NCBI RefSeq assembly: GCF_018691265.1
Contig: NW_024881283.1
Location: 10,411,731-10,475,730 of the forward strand
Length of the DNA: 64,000 nt
Direction: 5' to 3'
Origin: Tyto alba
Taxonomy: Eukaryota > Chordata > Aves > Strigiformes > Tytonidae
Part shown: in pieces, positions 47,251 to 60,054 of the stretch
Position numbering within the stretch: position 1 is the stretch's first letter
How the letters are laid out: the number at the start of each line of letters is the position of its first letter
Made by a program: the position numbers and the translations under genes
Notes under the pieces: generated by a model
Told to the model about the DNA's origin: nothing
Databases searched by the model: none
Seen by the model: the letters and a program-made list of their open reading frames with translations, nothing else

Positions 47251-49208
47251 TAACTCCCAAAGAATGGGGAGAAGGGGGAGAAGCACGGATGTGCTGCCCA
47301 GGGAGCACTGCTGGTGTCGGGAGGGGAGAGGGGCCCTGGTAGCGCTTTGGGGGGAAAGGGAACGTTCAGCAAGGGAGGGAGAAAAGCAAATACCGTTATT
47401 ATCACAGATGTTCCTGAAAACTCAGGGCAGCTTTTGCACGAGCTGCACTTGCCACACCAACCACGCTCCCTGGGGGGATTAAATAAACTCCCTCAAATTG
47501 CCTTAGACGTTTTCCACTCTCTCCACTCACTTTATGTGCAGAGTTCAGCAAGACGCTGTTTCCTAGTCGAACACCACTTGTCACTTACATTTGGGTGGTT
47601 TTATTTCTCCCTGCCAATACCTCGTTCTTCTGGCCCCCGGGTCTCTCGCGTCCTCCCCAAAGCCAGCTCTGGCTGCGGAGGGGCCGTGCCCCGGGTCGCT
47701 CAGCCCTGAGGTGATCGCCAGTGCCTCGGGGCACCAGGGCCGTGCCCCAGCTGCCTGCCCCCTCCCTGCCCCCTCCCCAGCAGCCCTGCTGCCCTGTCTC
47801 TCCGCTGGCCGGGGGCTGCCCCTGCCCCAGCCCTGCTGCGGGGCTGCCAGCAGCACCAGCTGGTGACCACGGGTCTGCCTGTCTGCTGCTTAGCAGGACT
47901 CCAGCCACAGACACTCACGCCCCAGCCGTGAATTATGATATAAAAATAAGCATAGGCCTGATTATTGGCTTTGTCTGATTTTTGCAGACAGATGCTCCAT
48001 TGTTTATTGAGCCTGTTCTCTAAATCCACTGACATGTATGTGGTGTTTTAGATTTGCAGGCACTCTTGTATCTTAATTTTTAAAGTGCACCCTTTAAAAT
48101 GCCCGACAGATGCATTTTGCTTGTTGTCTGTTAGCATGACGATCTCCCACGGGACAGTGTATTTAGCAGTGACCCAAGGCCCAAAGAACTTTGTTTCCCA
48201 GCCGTATCACAAAAACAAATCCTACCACAACCGTGATCTAAAGAAAGCATATGTGGATATAGTGGAGTCTCCCCTCACTGATGCTCAGTGATTCATCTCG
48301 GGGAAGGAGAAACTTGTTCTGCTGGATCTGATCCCTGGATCAGTCCGATAGTTTTCTTCTAGACAGTATGAAGATATGCTGAAGTAATGCTCATTAATCG
48401 CTGATCATCCCGTCTCGAAAGCTGAACTCTTAGGAAGTTGCCCAGTGGATGTTCTCTGCTCTAGTGGATGACCAAATAGGTACCTCTGGCACCTATATAG
48501 ATTTAATTTGCTCAAATACAGGTCTTCTGTGAATATGATAATACAATTAGCTTGTGTCAAACGTTCTTATCCGTAAAATGCTGCCCTTTGTCTATTTGCA
48601 AACATGGTGTATACATGGCAGGCAGATTAATTAGAAAAAATTACTTTTACACGGGGAATGTTTTGAAATATTACGCTTGCCATAGTTTTTATGCGTATGT
48701 TGGATAGAAAAGAACCCCTGCTTGTTCATTGTGCTGTTTGTGACATTTTCAAATCTCAGCCCTGTCCCGTCTACCAATATCGCAAGAGTGTGCCTGAATA
48801 AGAGGATTTGGTGGAGCTCTGCAATACTCAGCAATTTTTGCTCCCGGGGTACATAGGAGCGATTTTCCTCATGTTCCTTGTCATTTCAGGTTTCATTTCT
48901 GAAGAAACTTAAAGGTAAAACTCAGCCTGAATTACTCTGTATTTGCCTCCCATCCGAGCAAAATTATATGATAGCTTTTACTTGATTTCTGCATGAAGCC
49001 CCGTGCCTTAGTCAAGTACTTCTTGTATGTATCCTCCTAAATAAGAAGGAAATGCAGGTGCTTGGAAGGGTAAAACCCAGCCTTGAATCACTGCCTCCCA
49101 GCAAGCTTGGCTTGCCTCAGCTCCCCAGCCAGAGGAGATGTGGGAGGACGTCTCCCCCCTCAAGTCCTTTCACTCCGGTCAGACCTTGTCCTGGACCAAG
49201 GTGGCTGT

Positions 49209-49317
49209 GTGGTGCCTCTCCCAAATCCGTGGTGCCTCTCCCAAATCCACAGTGCCTCTCCCAAATCCACGGTGCCTCTCCCAAATCCATGGTGCCTCTC
49301 CCAAATCCGTGGTGCCT
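49209..49317. repeat. 20-bp minisatellite, about 5.5 copies
   Basis: The unit GTGGTGCCTCTCCCAAATCC repeats with exact 20-bp period, starting at 49209. Variation is confined mostly to the first three bases of each unit (GTG, ACA, ACG, ATG). Confidence 0.95.
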
Positions 49318-50722
49318 CCCTGTGCTGGCTCTTCCTTGGCTGGTGTAGGCAGCCATTGAGGCTGCAAATAACCAAAGCCTTTCTGAGCACTGGCATTTCC
49401 AGGGGGCTTTAATGGGAAGACAATAATAATTGCTGCCTGGAAGTTCTGATGCTGTGTTGTAATGACAGACATTCTGGGTGTTGTGCATGGTGCCAGGAGA
49501 TGCATGTGCAGAAGAGCCTATCCGAATGGAAAAAGCACGTGCAAGGAATACTGACCTGGGCCAGATGCTCTCACTGCTGCTGATGCCAAATCTAGGTTTG
49601 TTCTGCTTTTAAAATAATGATAGAGCAAATTTTCTAAGCATCTTGGTGACAGACATCTCTTCTCTGAGTTCTTCAAAGGAAAAAGCTCCTTTTTTTCAGA
49701 ACTCACTGAGGTCACATAGGCTACAGCACAACAACACTACATGGCTTTCAAAAGCATTTTCAATTAACACCAAAATCTAATGAGAGTACATAATCACAGG
49801 TATTCAACTGCCACAGGACTGATAGGAGACGCTGACTTCAAATGCAGTGTCTTCAGAAACCCAGCTAAAAAAAGCTTTTTATGCTTATTAGTCTGATACG
49901 TGCTTTTTAGCTTGTGCGTTGCACCGAGGGGACGATATTTAGTTAATTCTGGCAGAAGGAGAAACCACTTTGCTCCACGGGGACTACGATTGGTCCCAAC
50001 AAGCAAAAGTCAAATGGGAAGTGTGGTGAGCAGCAGCCCGCACAGCTAGCTCTGCCCAGCCACGAGCTTAACAATATTCAAATAAAGAACCGGCGCAGAA
50101 GCCGCTCTGCCATCAGGAACCTGATAAGCAGAGAGCAGAAGAGGATGACGTCCCCTGGTCGCTGAGACTTTGCTATTATTATTAATTTTTAATGTCTTGC
50201 TTTGTTCATGCATCACATACGCACGGCCCGAATCTGGCCTTCAATCAATAACCTGCCAATCTTCCTCCTGTCTTTCATCTTGCAAATCTCTCAGCCTGAG
50301 TTACAGGCTGGTTTTGTCAGTGCCGAGAGAAAGGCCGGTGACCACGGGGGAGCAGATCGCTTACCTCTGGGGTCAGCCTGGCTCTCACTTCTCAGCTGGG
50401 CTGTGCATACTTGCTCTTCTTTTCTCTGCATTAGTGCATCTTTGTGATGGCGTTTATACTCATCATTTTAAAGCGTGCTCCAGACACTCAGCAGGGCACC
50501 AGTCAGACAAGGGCATGCCCGGAGATGCTTTGAGTCCTTTATGCGAGTGGGATGCGGTGAGCGAGAGGGAAGGAAGGGCAGGTGAGCTGGGGGCGAACAA
50601 AGGGTTGCACAGGTAAAGCTGAGGTGCTCTGGAAACCTTGCTCGGGGCTCGGTGTGTTCCAGGTGCTCCCGCTACCTGCGCGTGGGATTAGCTGTGCCAG
50701 TGTCAGTCAGAGCACTCGTGCT

Positions 50723-50754
50723 GCCCGTGCCCGTGCCCGTGCCCGTGCCCGTGC
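50723..50754. repeat. (GCCCGT)5 microsatellite
   Basis: Five perfect hexamer units plus a partial one. Reverse complement of the hexamer at 2201-2225. Confidence 0.93.
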
Positions 50755-53700
50755 AGGAATGCTGTCGGGTTCTTCGCAGCCCCTTCGAGCCACCATCATT
50801 CCTGCATCCAAGCGAGACCCTCATCACCCTTGCAGCAATCATCCCCTTTGGTTCTTACCCTTGGTCTGAAAGAGCTCGACTTTCAAACCAAACTGAAGTG
50901 CTTGAAGCGATGTGCAGATCTGCAGTTATGTCTGAGCACAACTTGGGGTTCCTTACTGTTTGGGAACAGCTGGCTTAGAGGGGGAACTCTCTGGCTCTTC
51001 CAAATAACCACAAATGATCTGAGGCTGGGGCCACTTTTGTTGCTTTTGATAGCCAGGGAAAAAGTCAGTGCAAATTCAATAGGGACCAGAATTTGGCAGT
51101 CATATATTAGATTTGTGCCCTAGAAAAGCAAGTAAAGAGGAGGAACCTTTACTATTAATAGAGTCCCTATAGCACAGACTGAGAGTGAATTCGCCTTGCT
51201 GATTCAATTGGAAATGTTTTCAAAAACAAGATGCATCTGTTCTCACCTCCCCTAATGAAATTATTTAGCGCCCTAGTATTATACTGTTTCAAGAAGTAAG
51301 ATTCACTGGATGATAAAAATGACAGAAAAAATTGATCCAGGCCGAGGAAGTATGTATGGAGCAACAGTAGTAACCTGAGCAGCTGTGCCACACTAGCACA
51401 CTTCATATAAACTTCTTTTTATAGCAGAAGCACTAACTGCTTTAAAAATGTGCTAGCTTCTGTTTTATTCACAGTTAGCTAACGACGGCACATTGTTTAG
51501 AGCTCTCGGTTCAGGAACGTGTAGGATGTGTTACTTCCCAGTGATTGGAAAGGCCGGGGCAGGGGTAAGGGGAGGAATGATTAAACCAAATAAAGTGAAG
51601 AGGAAGAAATAGCCCTTGAGTCCCTTTTCTTCCAGAATCAAATTTCTGATTCTGGTGTCCAAAAGCATGGTGGTGTTGACATTTTCAGGTATCCACCGTA
51701 AAAAATAGAGACCTTCATCCCTTGCTCTTAGAACTGTGTGAACTCCCCACTAGTGTCCTGTAACCGTCCAAGGCGATGTCATTTCAGGGAGGCTTCAGAG
51801 TTAGGCTTATAGTAATATTTTTTTTTTCCCTGAAATTTGACAGGAAAGCAAGAAATGCCAGGCTCCACCTTAATGCCCCTGACCTGGGCCGTGCAGGCCC
51901 CTCCAGATGCACCCCACCAGCTCTGGTGCCTTTCCCCCCCCCTCCCAAACGGCTTCTCGCGGTCATTTCTGTCCGTCGCTGCCTCGGGGCTCCGCAGCTC
52001 TGTCCCCACCCACAGCGACGCTGCGACCCAGCCCTGGCAGAGAGGGGCCGTGCCACCCGAGTCCCAGACCCCAGCAGAGAATGAACTCAGTTTGATTTGA
52101 CAACTGTTTTCCATGTGAACCTGTTGAGAGCCATTACATTAGTGCTACTCCTGAATGCTTCGTTAATTGACTTTCCTGTCAGCTCCGCCAAGCCTCCGTT
52201 CAAGGGGTTCGTCCCTCTTTCCCCTCTCTAACACTGCTGGCTCCCCGACTTCTGGAACTTTCTGGCTCTTACACATGTTGTTGAATTCAGCCCGTGATGA
52301 GCCAGCGCTGCCCTTGGCCATCACCTGTGCCCGGGGAAACTCTGCGGCGTTTTGTGTCTCCTTACAACCACAGTCTGGGCTCCCCCTCCAACACCGGTGG
52401 GAAGAAATACACTTCAGCATCCCTCTGTGATACTAGATATCACTTTTCTTTTCTTGTAAGGATCAGAAAATATGCATTAATGCTTTCTGTGTATTACTTT
52501 TCCACTGTTAGCAACGATTACATCAAATTAATCTAATAATGTTCTGTTGATTTATTAGCATCTCACAGGATTTCACCTATTCTCCTCTGCCTTGCTAACC
52601 ATGGATATTTTACCAAGATGACTTTAGATTTTGTTGTAAAGTCTACTTTGCATAACTTCTAATTTATCTTTATTGTTACCAATTTAATATTTTTCCTTTT
52701 TGCTTCTTGTGTTTTGTTTCTGCCTTGTAATTTTATTGCTGGCTTCAGTTCAGCAATAGACCAGGATGGGCTCCTAGCCGAAGTGATCTTCTCAGATCTG
52801 GCAAAGAGAATGTGTCTCTGTATTCTGGTAAATTCTCTGACTCCGCCTGGTCGCAGGGTCCCCATCCCGCCGGCGAGAGGCCGGTGAGGGCTCCCCCGGA
52901 GCTGCCGGCCGGGGCTCTGGTGCTGCCGCTCTGTAAGCTGGTGCTGAGAACCAGAAAGTTACTTAGAAAAATTGAACGACTTGGCGTGCTTCCTCTCAGA
53001 GCCCTCGGAGCACCAGCTGTAACACGGCTGTATTTTAGATTGACAGGACCCCGCGTGCGGCACTGCAGTGAAGGGGGGGTTCAGCTCCTTTTGGGTGAGG
53101 CTTTTCCTGGTGCGCTCGTGCTTCGCTCCAGAGCCCCAACACGGCTCAGAGGAGTAAGAGGCAGCTCCTTGGCTGACGCAAAGAAGTAGCTGCTTCGGGG
53201 GCTTTGAAGCACCTTACCCAGACGCTTCAGAACAGGTTTCTTTTTCAGTCGGATGGGAACGGAGGGGGGCCAGCCCCCGTCCACCCTCGCGGGTGTGTGA
53301 CCGGCCTGTCTCCAGGTTCGGGGTGTGCCCGGGGTGCTCTGGGCGCCGCGGCCGGGCAGGGGGAGGCTGGCAGGGCCGCTGGTGACCGCAGCGCTCCCAC
53401 CTCGGCCTCTGTCCTCCCGCCCCGAGCCCCTTTTTTTGCTGACGGGAATTCTGGGCGCTTTCAGCTGCGCTGCTGACGGAACTGCCGCACGATCCCCAGC
53501 GCTCTGCAGCCCGGGAGGGGACGCGCACCCGGCGAGGAGCTGCCAGCAGCGTCCTGCTTCCCGGGACCCCGCCAGACCCGGTCCTGGGTTAGCGGAGGGC
53601 TGGATACACCTCTGAGACCCTGCAGAAGCATCTGTTGGGGTCCAATTTCTCCTCTTTTAAGCCTCCTCCAGGATGCCTACAGAATTTGCTGCTGTTTAGT

Positions 53701-56700
53701 GGGAGCTGCAGGAAGCTTTTCAACAACCATGGTAAATTCAAAGTATTGTGATTTAAAACCAGCAGTCATGGGGGTCCTGATGTACCTGGCTAAGAGAAGG
53801 CTCCATTTTCCTTGCTCTCTGCAAGCCCACTCCAGCAGTGCTATTCTGAACAACGCACCAGTTCCTAGAATCTCAGGCACAGGCTGAGATTGCAGTATTT
53901 TTAAGGTATAATGAAAAAGGTAATTTTCCCAGTCTCCCTGCAATCTTCATCATTGGGAAGGTATTTTGTGCAATTTTCAGTACTAGCTATAATCATGCTC
54001 CCAGAGATGATAGCATGCTGCTGTATTGCCAGGGGTTCTTTGAACCCTGCAATGCTTGGGGCCCCCTAAGCAAAGGAAAGAAAAAGTGAGTACAGCCACA
54101 TAGGTGCCATCTCTGCTGGAGATGCTCCTGTATAAAATGCCTGCGCTGAGAGCACAGTGTGCCACCTAGGCACAGGCTGCCCTAACACCCAGATAGGAAT
54201 CTCCGCTCACAAGACAAGAAGCTTAAAAAACCAGAGATCAAAGGTGAATGAATCCCTCGAATGTGTTAGCACACAGAACACGTGAAACTGTGAGGCGGCC
54301 ACTGCCCCGTCCCTGGCGACGTACTGCGCTCCGTTCACTCTTCTGCCATGCTGTTGCTTCGGGCTTGACACCCACAGCACTGAAATTATAACAACCATCG
54401 TCGTAATTTTGGCAGGATTAGTTGCTATGCAATGAAAGGGACACGAGGTTTGTGTCCAGCGCATCAGCCTTTGAAAACATGATGGGGCTTGGAAAAGCTC
54501 CTGGATTGCTGGGGACTTTGTAGCCCTGACGTTGCCTGCGGTGGATTTGCCGAAACCAAGGGCGGCGGGGGAAGCGGAACAGGCTTTGTGGCGGAGGTAA
54601 GGGGTGGAGTAAGAGGTGCAGCTCTGAAGGCAGCAAAGCTAGGTGGGTGCTGCTTCTCCCCCCTTGGAGGCAGGGGCTGGATGTGGGGCAGGCAGGGGAC
54701 CTGGCCGGAGCAGCCGCGCTCGCCCTGCCCCGCAGAGGGGGTCCCTTACAGCCAGAGGTGATGTTTCAGAGCTGGGGACAAGAACCCAGAAGAGTTGCGA
54801 GGAGCACACTGCTGATGTCTGAATATGTAGATGTACAGGGTAGTAATAACAGGACGGTGCTCCCAGCAGTGAAGCTGGTTGGAGTGAGCTCCATCTACTG
54901 ACACAGCAGCACCGTCATGCAGACAAGGACAAGGCTGACTTGAAGGAGGCTGCGCTGTGCTCCCCAACTGCTTGTACCAGGTGAGCGGGAGGCTGAGGGG
55001 GAACGCTAGATAGCGCAGGGTCTGTAATGCACTTGCAGCAGCAGCTGATGGAAGGAAAGTGCAAAGTTGTGTTACCAGCAAAATGGAGCACGGGAGTCTG
55101 GGCAGCAGCCTCCACGGTGCTCATGAAATAAAAACAGGCCTCTTGTGCTACATGCCAGAAGCCATTATCCAGAAAGCAAATCATCTACAGAAAGGACTGT
55201 GAGGAGAGCACAGCTCAAAGATGGGGGGGCCTGCAGCAGCTAATCTGCAATCACTCACTTAATCAGGACGTCTCTGTCACAGCCTCACTGCCTTGTGCTT
55301 CTGGTGTTAGGGCTTGTGATATTAGGGCAGGCAGTAGGATGCAAACAAGCTGTAATGCTCAATCAGATGATGTTAGGGATTTCAAGGAAAATGAAAATGT
55401 CAGAGCTGTTAAGCTTTGGAGTGCTTTCACCAGAACGTGGGCAGGAGGGACTCCAGGAGGTTGTTTAAAAATAGGAGCCAGAGGGAAATTGCTCACACAA
55501 TAGTGACATTCTGGTGTTGATGCCCTCATAGAGCACTGTTCACTCTGCTTTTTATAGATCACAAAAGGAAAAAAAAAAAATCATGTGATGCTTCATTTAT
55601 GAACCCACTCAAAATCAGGGGCTCAGCTCAGACATCTTAAGTTCAACCTTGATAGTGTCTGTGTCAAAACTGAGTGCCTGAACAAAGAGCCAGAAGAGGG
55701 TAAGCGAAACACAGTCAGTTCTCCAAGGTCTGGGGCCTCTTATTGTTTTTGCCTGTGCAAGGGCAGCGTAAGACACTTATACCTTGGAAAGGTGGTATCT
55801 TACACCTTCTTTGCATCTCTCAAGTACAGACCTCTACTTCAGCACAGAGCAGGACAGTAGGTCAACTGCCTGCACTGCCTCCGCACGCGGCTCAGCCGGG
55901 CTGGGGCTTCACCTCTGCTGAAGCCCAGCACAAGCTAGAAACTGCTGAAAGCTGAATTGCCTGAGAGTCATGAATATAGGGAGCAGCCTCAGGAACCTTA
56001 AGTATTAAGGTAACATGGTCGTTTCTCCTCTGTGAGGGCACTGTGCACTTAAGAGATCAGGAAAGAGTTTCTGATTGGGATTTTAGCCCACTTGTTGCAG
56101 TTAAAGGCCATTTCATGCTTTCTTGCTCAGGCTTTTGCTCAACTAAAATGTGCGTAAGTGGTAGTGTAAGTCTTCTGTTTATTTACGTGTAAGGCTTTGG
56201 TCTGTACTATGTTGAACAGGAAACAGCATTACTAGAAAGGTTTGTGTTAGGCTGGAACCAGTGCACTGGGAAAGGAAGCTTATAACGCGCAGAGATTGAT
56301 TTTCCTCCCTCTGCAGTCCCTCCGGCAGCCCCCGAGCCCAGGCGACCTTGCACCAGGGGCAGGGAGCGAAGGATCAGGCCCAGGGCATCTCGTTCGGGAG
56401 CCCTGTCCCTCCTTCCTCCCGCCCCTTCCCCGCACAGGGATGTCTTCTCTTGCCACCACAACGCGATTACTCCCGTGTGCCAAGGAGGAGTTTGGCAGGG
56501 CTGTGTCTGGCGGCTCTGCCAAGAGCTGTTTGGCAAACACGCTACCGATAGACTGGGAGAGCAGATATCAGAGCCTCAATATGGCCCCGCTCAGACGGTA
56601 AGCAAACAAACTATTGTGCCTCCCCGTTCCTTGCTCAGCTTGTCGCCTCTCCCCTCGGGCGCCGGGCCGGGTGCCCGGCAGCTCCCCGGCCATGCGGGCA

Positions 56701-59250
56701 CCCGTGGTGGCTGCGTGGGACGGCCGTGGGGTCTGCAGCTCCCCCAGCCCGCGTCCCCGCGCCGGGCAGCCCGCTGCCAGCCCCAGCACCTCCACTGGCC
56801 CTCCGCACGGGCTCCGGGGGAGGTTTCTTTCTGCAGCTCTTTAAGGCTACCAGGATTCCCTAAGGGTTACAGCTGCTCTGTTAACATAAAAGTGAGTTGT
56901 TCTAAGCCTACAAACACGGAAACATTCTGCCTACCCCCATTTTTCTTCCTGCCTGAGAGGAGGCTGGGCTAATACATCACAGGGTCTGCAAAGCAACATC
57001 ACAACCACCAACCGATGTATGAAAATGCTGCGAGTCCTTCTGTCCGTCTCTCCGACCAGACTGGGGCCTCCCGGCACCACTGCCCCGCCCGTTCCCTGAC
57101 ACCCGAAATACTGACTGTAGGGATGCCTGAAAGAAGGGGTGGATTCCTGCACCCCTTTTCCAGGTCTGGCGCTGTGATGTGCCATATGTTGTCTTCCCTG
57201 CAGCTAACTCCAGCCACTCTTTCCTCCACCTGCATCATGAGGCTCCCACCCTCCCTTTCCTTCCCCTTCCTTTTCTCCGCTGCTTACATCAGAAGCTCCC
57301 CACAGCCACAGCTGCCTTTTGCCCTGGGTTTGCGAAGCCCCTCTTGCGACAGGGCCCTTCTGACGTTAGAGCCTCCTTGGTGTCCCTGTCCCCGCGCTGG
57401 CGGGAGCCCCGGCCCGCGAGCCGGGCGCGTCTCTGTCGCAGCGAGCCGTGCCGAGCTCGGCTCTCCGCTCGGAGATCCCGGCTGCTCTGGCAGCCCCTGC
57501 CCCGGGCACGGGCAGCACTGTGTGGGAGTCAAAGCAGCAAACAGACAGGGAGACTGCAAATACACCAAGCAGTGCAAAGGGCAAGACGAAAATAAAGAGT
57601 CTGATCCAGACACTCAGGTATAGGATGACAAAAACATAAACAGCATGCTAGTGCCTGTAAATGAATTGCAATTCAGCGGCCAGGCAAGCAGAGCTGACAG
57701 GGGAATGACAGCTCCTCTCATCATCTTTTCAATTACCTGCTGAACAGTGGACCTCACAGATGGCAGAAAAGTCACTGGCCCCTGATAGAAAGTGGCCGTC
57801 CCTTCCCTCGGAAGAGGTGAGGAGTAAAGACCAGCTGAGGAGGTTTCTGAGCCCCCACTCAGTCCCCGCCGCGTGCCGACTGCTCTCCTGCTGCAGGAGG
57901 GTGCTGGTGCCCGTGTCCATCCCCAAGCCCCTGCAGCCCCGGGTTTCCATCCTGCCAGCGAGGAAAGGGCTTTCCCCGCGGTGCGGGCGGCAGCTGCTTT
58001 GTGCAAAATTAATATTAATAGACAAGTGTGGAAAGATTGCTCCCCGGCCACCCGCAGCGAACGGCCAACTCAGGCTGCCCACAGGTAGTGTGATAAAAAG
58101 CATCTCCTTTATGCAGGAATCCCAGAGGAGCAAAACTCCTTGGCCCGTCTCACCACGCAGGAAAATGGAGAGGGTTGCAGAGCTGCAAAACCACTGGGGA
58201 CGGTGAGGGCTGGGAGCGGAGATGGACTCTGCGGGCTGGAAAAAGCGAAGCAGGGAAACAAAAACTTCGGTCACATAAAAAGTTGTAACGTTCACCTTGT
58301 AAAACACACAAACTCCATGATTTAAAGGGGGGAAAACTACTATTTGTTTCCAAATTTACAGGCAATAATACTTGATTTAGATCCCTGTCTGCCTCCTGTA
58401 TAGACTGCAGTATAATTTAAAGGACAATAAACTCTGGGACCATAATACCATCAGCACGATAAATCAGGCTAGCTACCACTACTCAGAACAGAAATTATTA
58501 ATCTGTGTTCCAAATGATATGCCTGCATATTGCTTATTTTAGCTGTTTATGCAGCAAGCTGAGATAGCACTTTCCCCCATTATTATTTTTTACTTTTGCA
58601 ATGAAATACTGTCTCCTCCTACCAAAGGGGCATTTATTACCCAATATATATGGGGGCAGCCTGGTGTGTTGCGCACACAAAGCATCTAATATCAGGACAC
58701 AGCTTTACAGCGTGCCTCTGCTCTGTTCATTTCTAGGATGTTCTCGATGCCGAGGGCACTAATTCATCCCCGGCCGGCGCGGTGGCGGGCACCGGGCTGG
58801 CTCGCTGGCATTGCTGCGTGGTGGCCAACGGGCCGGTGCCGACCGGGTCCGGGCAGCGCCGTGGGAGCCGCTCCCAGCGCCAGGCGCTTCCCGTGGGAAG
58901 GGCCAGCACCCCTTCTCCTCTCCCGGGAGGGCTCGGGGCGCCCGGGGAGTGCTCGTCCCCTTTGCAGTTAGAGAGCGGGGGCTTTGGCAAGGTCTGTTTA
59001 CAACACTAAGTTAGAATTTAACCTTCAAGCAGTCAGACTTTGGGGTGCTATTAATAATACAAGGGACAGAAGCCTGTTAAATTTTGAGGGACAAAAGCAC
59101 GTATTTTTGGGGAAAAGTACACTAAAGAACTGACCAAACTTTGAGTCATTTCCGAGGGATGTGTTTGGCCCCGGCTCAGGGTGCGAGTGCGCGGCGGGGA
59201 TGGGCAGGTCCACAGCAGGTTCACAGCCTGGTCCGGCCATGCTGTGCGGC

Positions 59251-60054
59251 CCAGAGGGACCCAGAGGGACCCAAAGGGGACCCAGAGGGACCCAAAGGGA
59301 CCCAAAGGGACCCAAAGGGGACCCAGAGGGACCCAAAGGGACCCAAAGGGACCCAAAGGGACCCAAAGGGGACCCAGAGGGGACCCAGAGGGGACCCAGA
59401 GGGACCCAAAGGGACCCAAAGGGACTCAAAGGGACCCAAAGGGGACCCAGAGGGACCCAAAGGGACCCAAAGGGACCCAAAGGGGACCCAGAGGGGACCC
59501 AGAGGGACCCAAAGGGACCCAAAGGGGACCCAGAGGGACCCAAAGGGACCCAAAGGGACCCAAAGGGACCCAAAGGGGACCCAGAGGGGACCCAGAGGGG
59601 ACCCAGAGGGACCCAAAGGGACCCAAAGGGACTCAAAGGGACCCAAAGGGGACCCAGAGGGACCCAAAGGGACCCAAAGGGACTCAAAGGGACCCAAAGG
59701 GGACCCAGAGGGACCCAAAGGGACCCAAAGGGGACCCAGAGGGACCCAAAGGGACCCAAAGGGACCCAAAGGGGACCCAAAGGGACTCAAAGGGACCCAA
59801 AGGGGACCCAGAGGGACCCAAAGGGACCCAAAGGGACCCAAAGGGGACCCAGAGGGGACCCAGAGGGACCCAAAGGGACCCAAAGGGACCCAAAGGGGAC
59901 CCAGAGGGGACCCAGAGGGACCCAAAGGGACCCAAAGGGACCCAAAGGGGACCCAGAGGGGACCCAGAGGGGACCCAGAGGGACCCAAAGGGACCCAAAG
60001 GGACTCAAAGGGACCCAAAGGGGACCCAGAGGGACCCAAAGGGACCCAAAGGGC
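59251..60054. repeat. Minisatellite C, 10/11-bp unit with higher-order structure
   Basis: Units are GGGACCCAAA (10 bp) and GGGGACCCAGA (11 bp), with occasional GGGACTCAAA variants, over about 804 bp. A longer pattern (three GGGGACCCAGA-type units, several AAA units, then a GACTC variant) recurs at 59371, 59578 (207 bp later) and 59950. Frames of 250-375 codons on both strands are artefacts of a stop-free unit. Confidence 0.97.

Larger units (their letters stand above)
45160..59250 (-). other. GRIK3 intron 1, 45.2-59.3 kb
   Basis: Mostly unique. It contains GC-rich patches (45190-45870, 53240-53600, 57360-57520, 58740-58990), the duplicated block at 46222/47158, the 20-bp minisatellite at 49209 and a hexamer repeat at 50723. 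AT-rich unique sequence occurs at 52430-52750 and 58330-58640. No exon resembling a GRIK3 signal-peptide exon is visible on the minus strand. Confidence 0.8.

Noticed and set aside
49209..49317. Regular 20-bp repeats that could suggest a CRISPR array
   Set aside because: The units are directly adjacent with no spacers, and the context is a vertebrate intron. It is an ordinary minisatellite.
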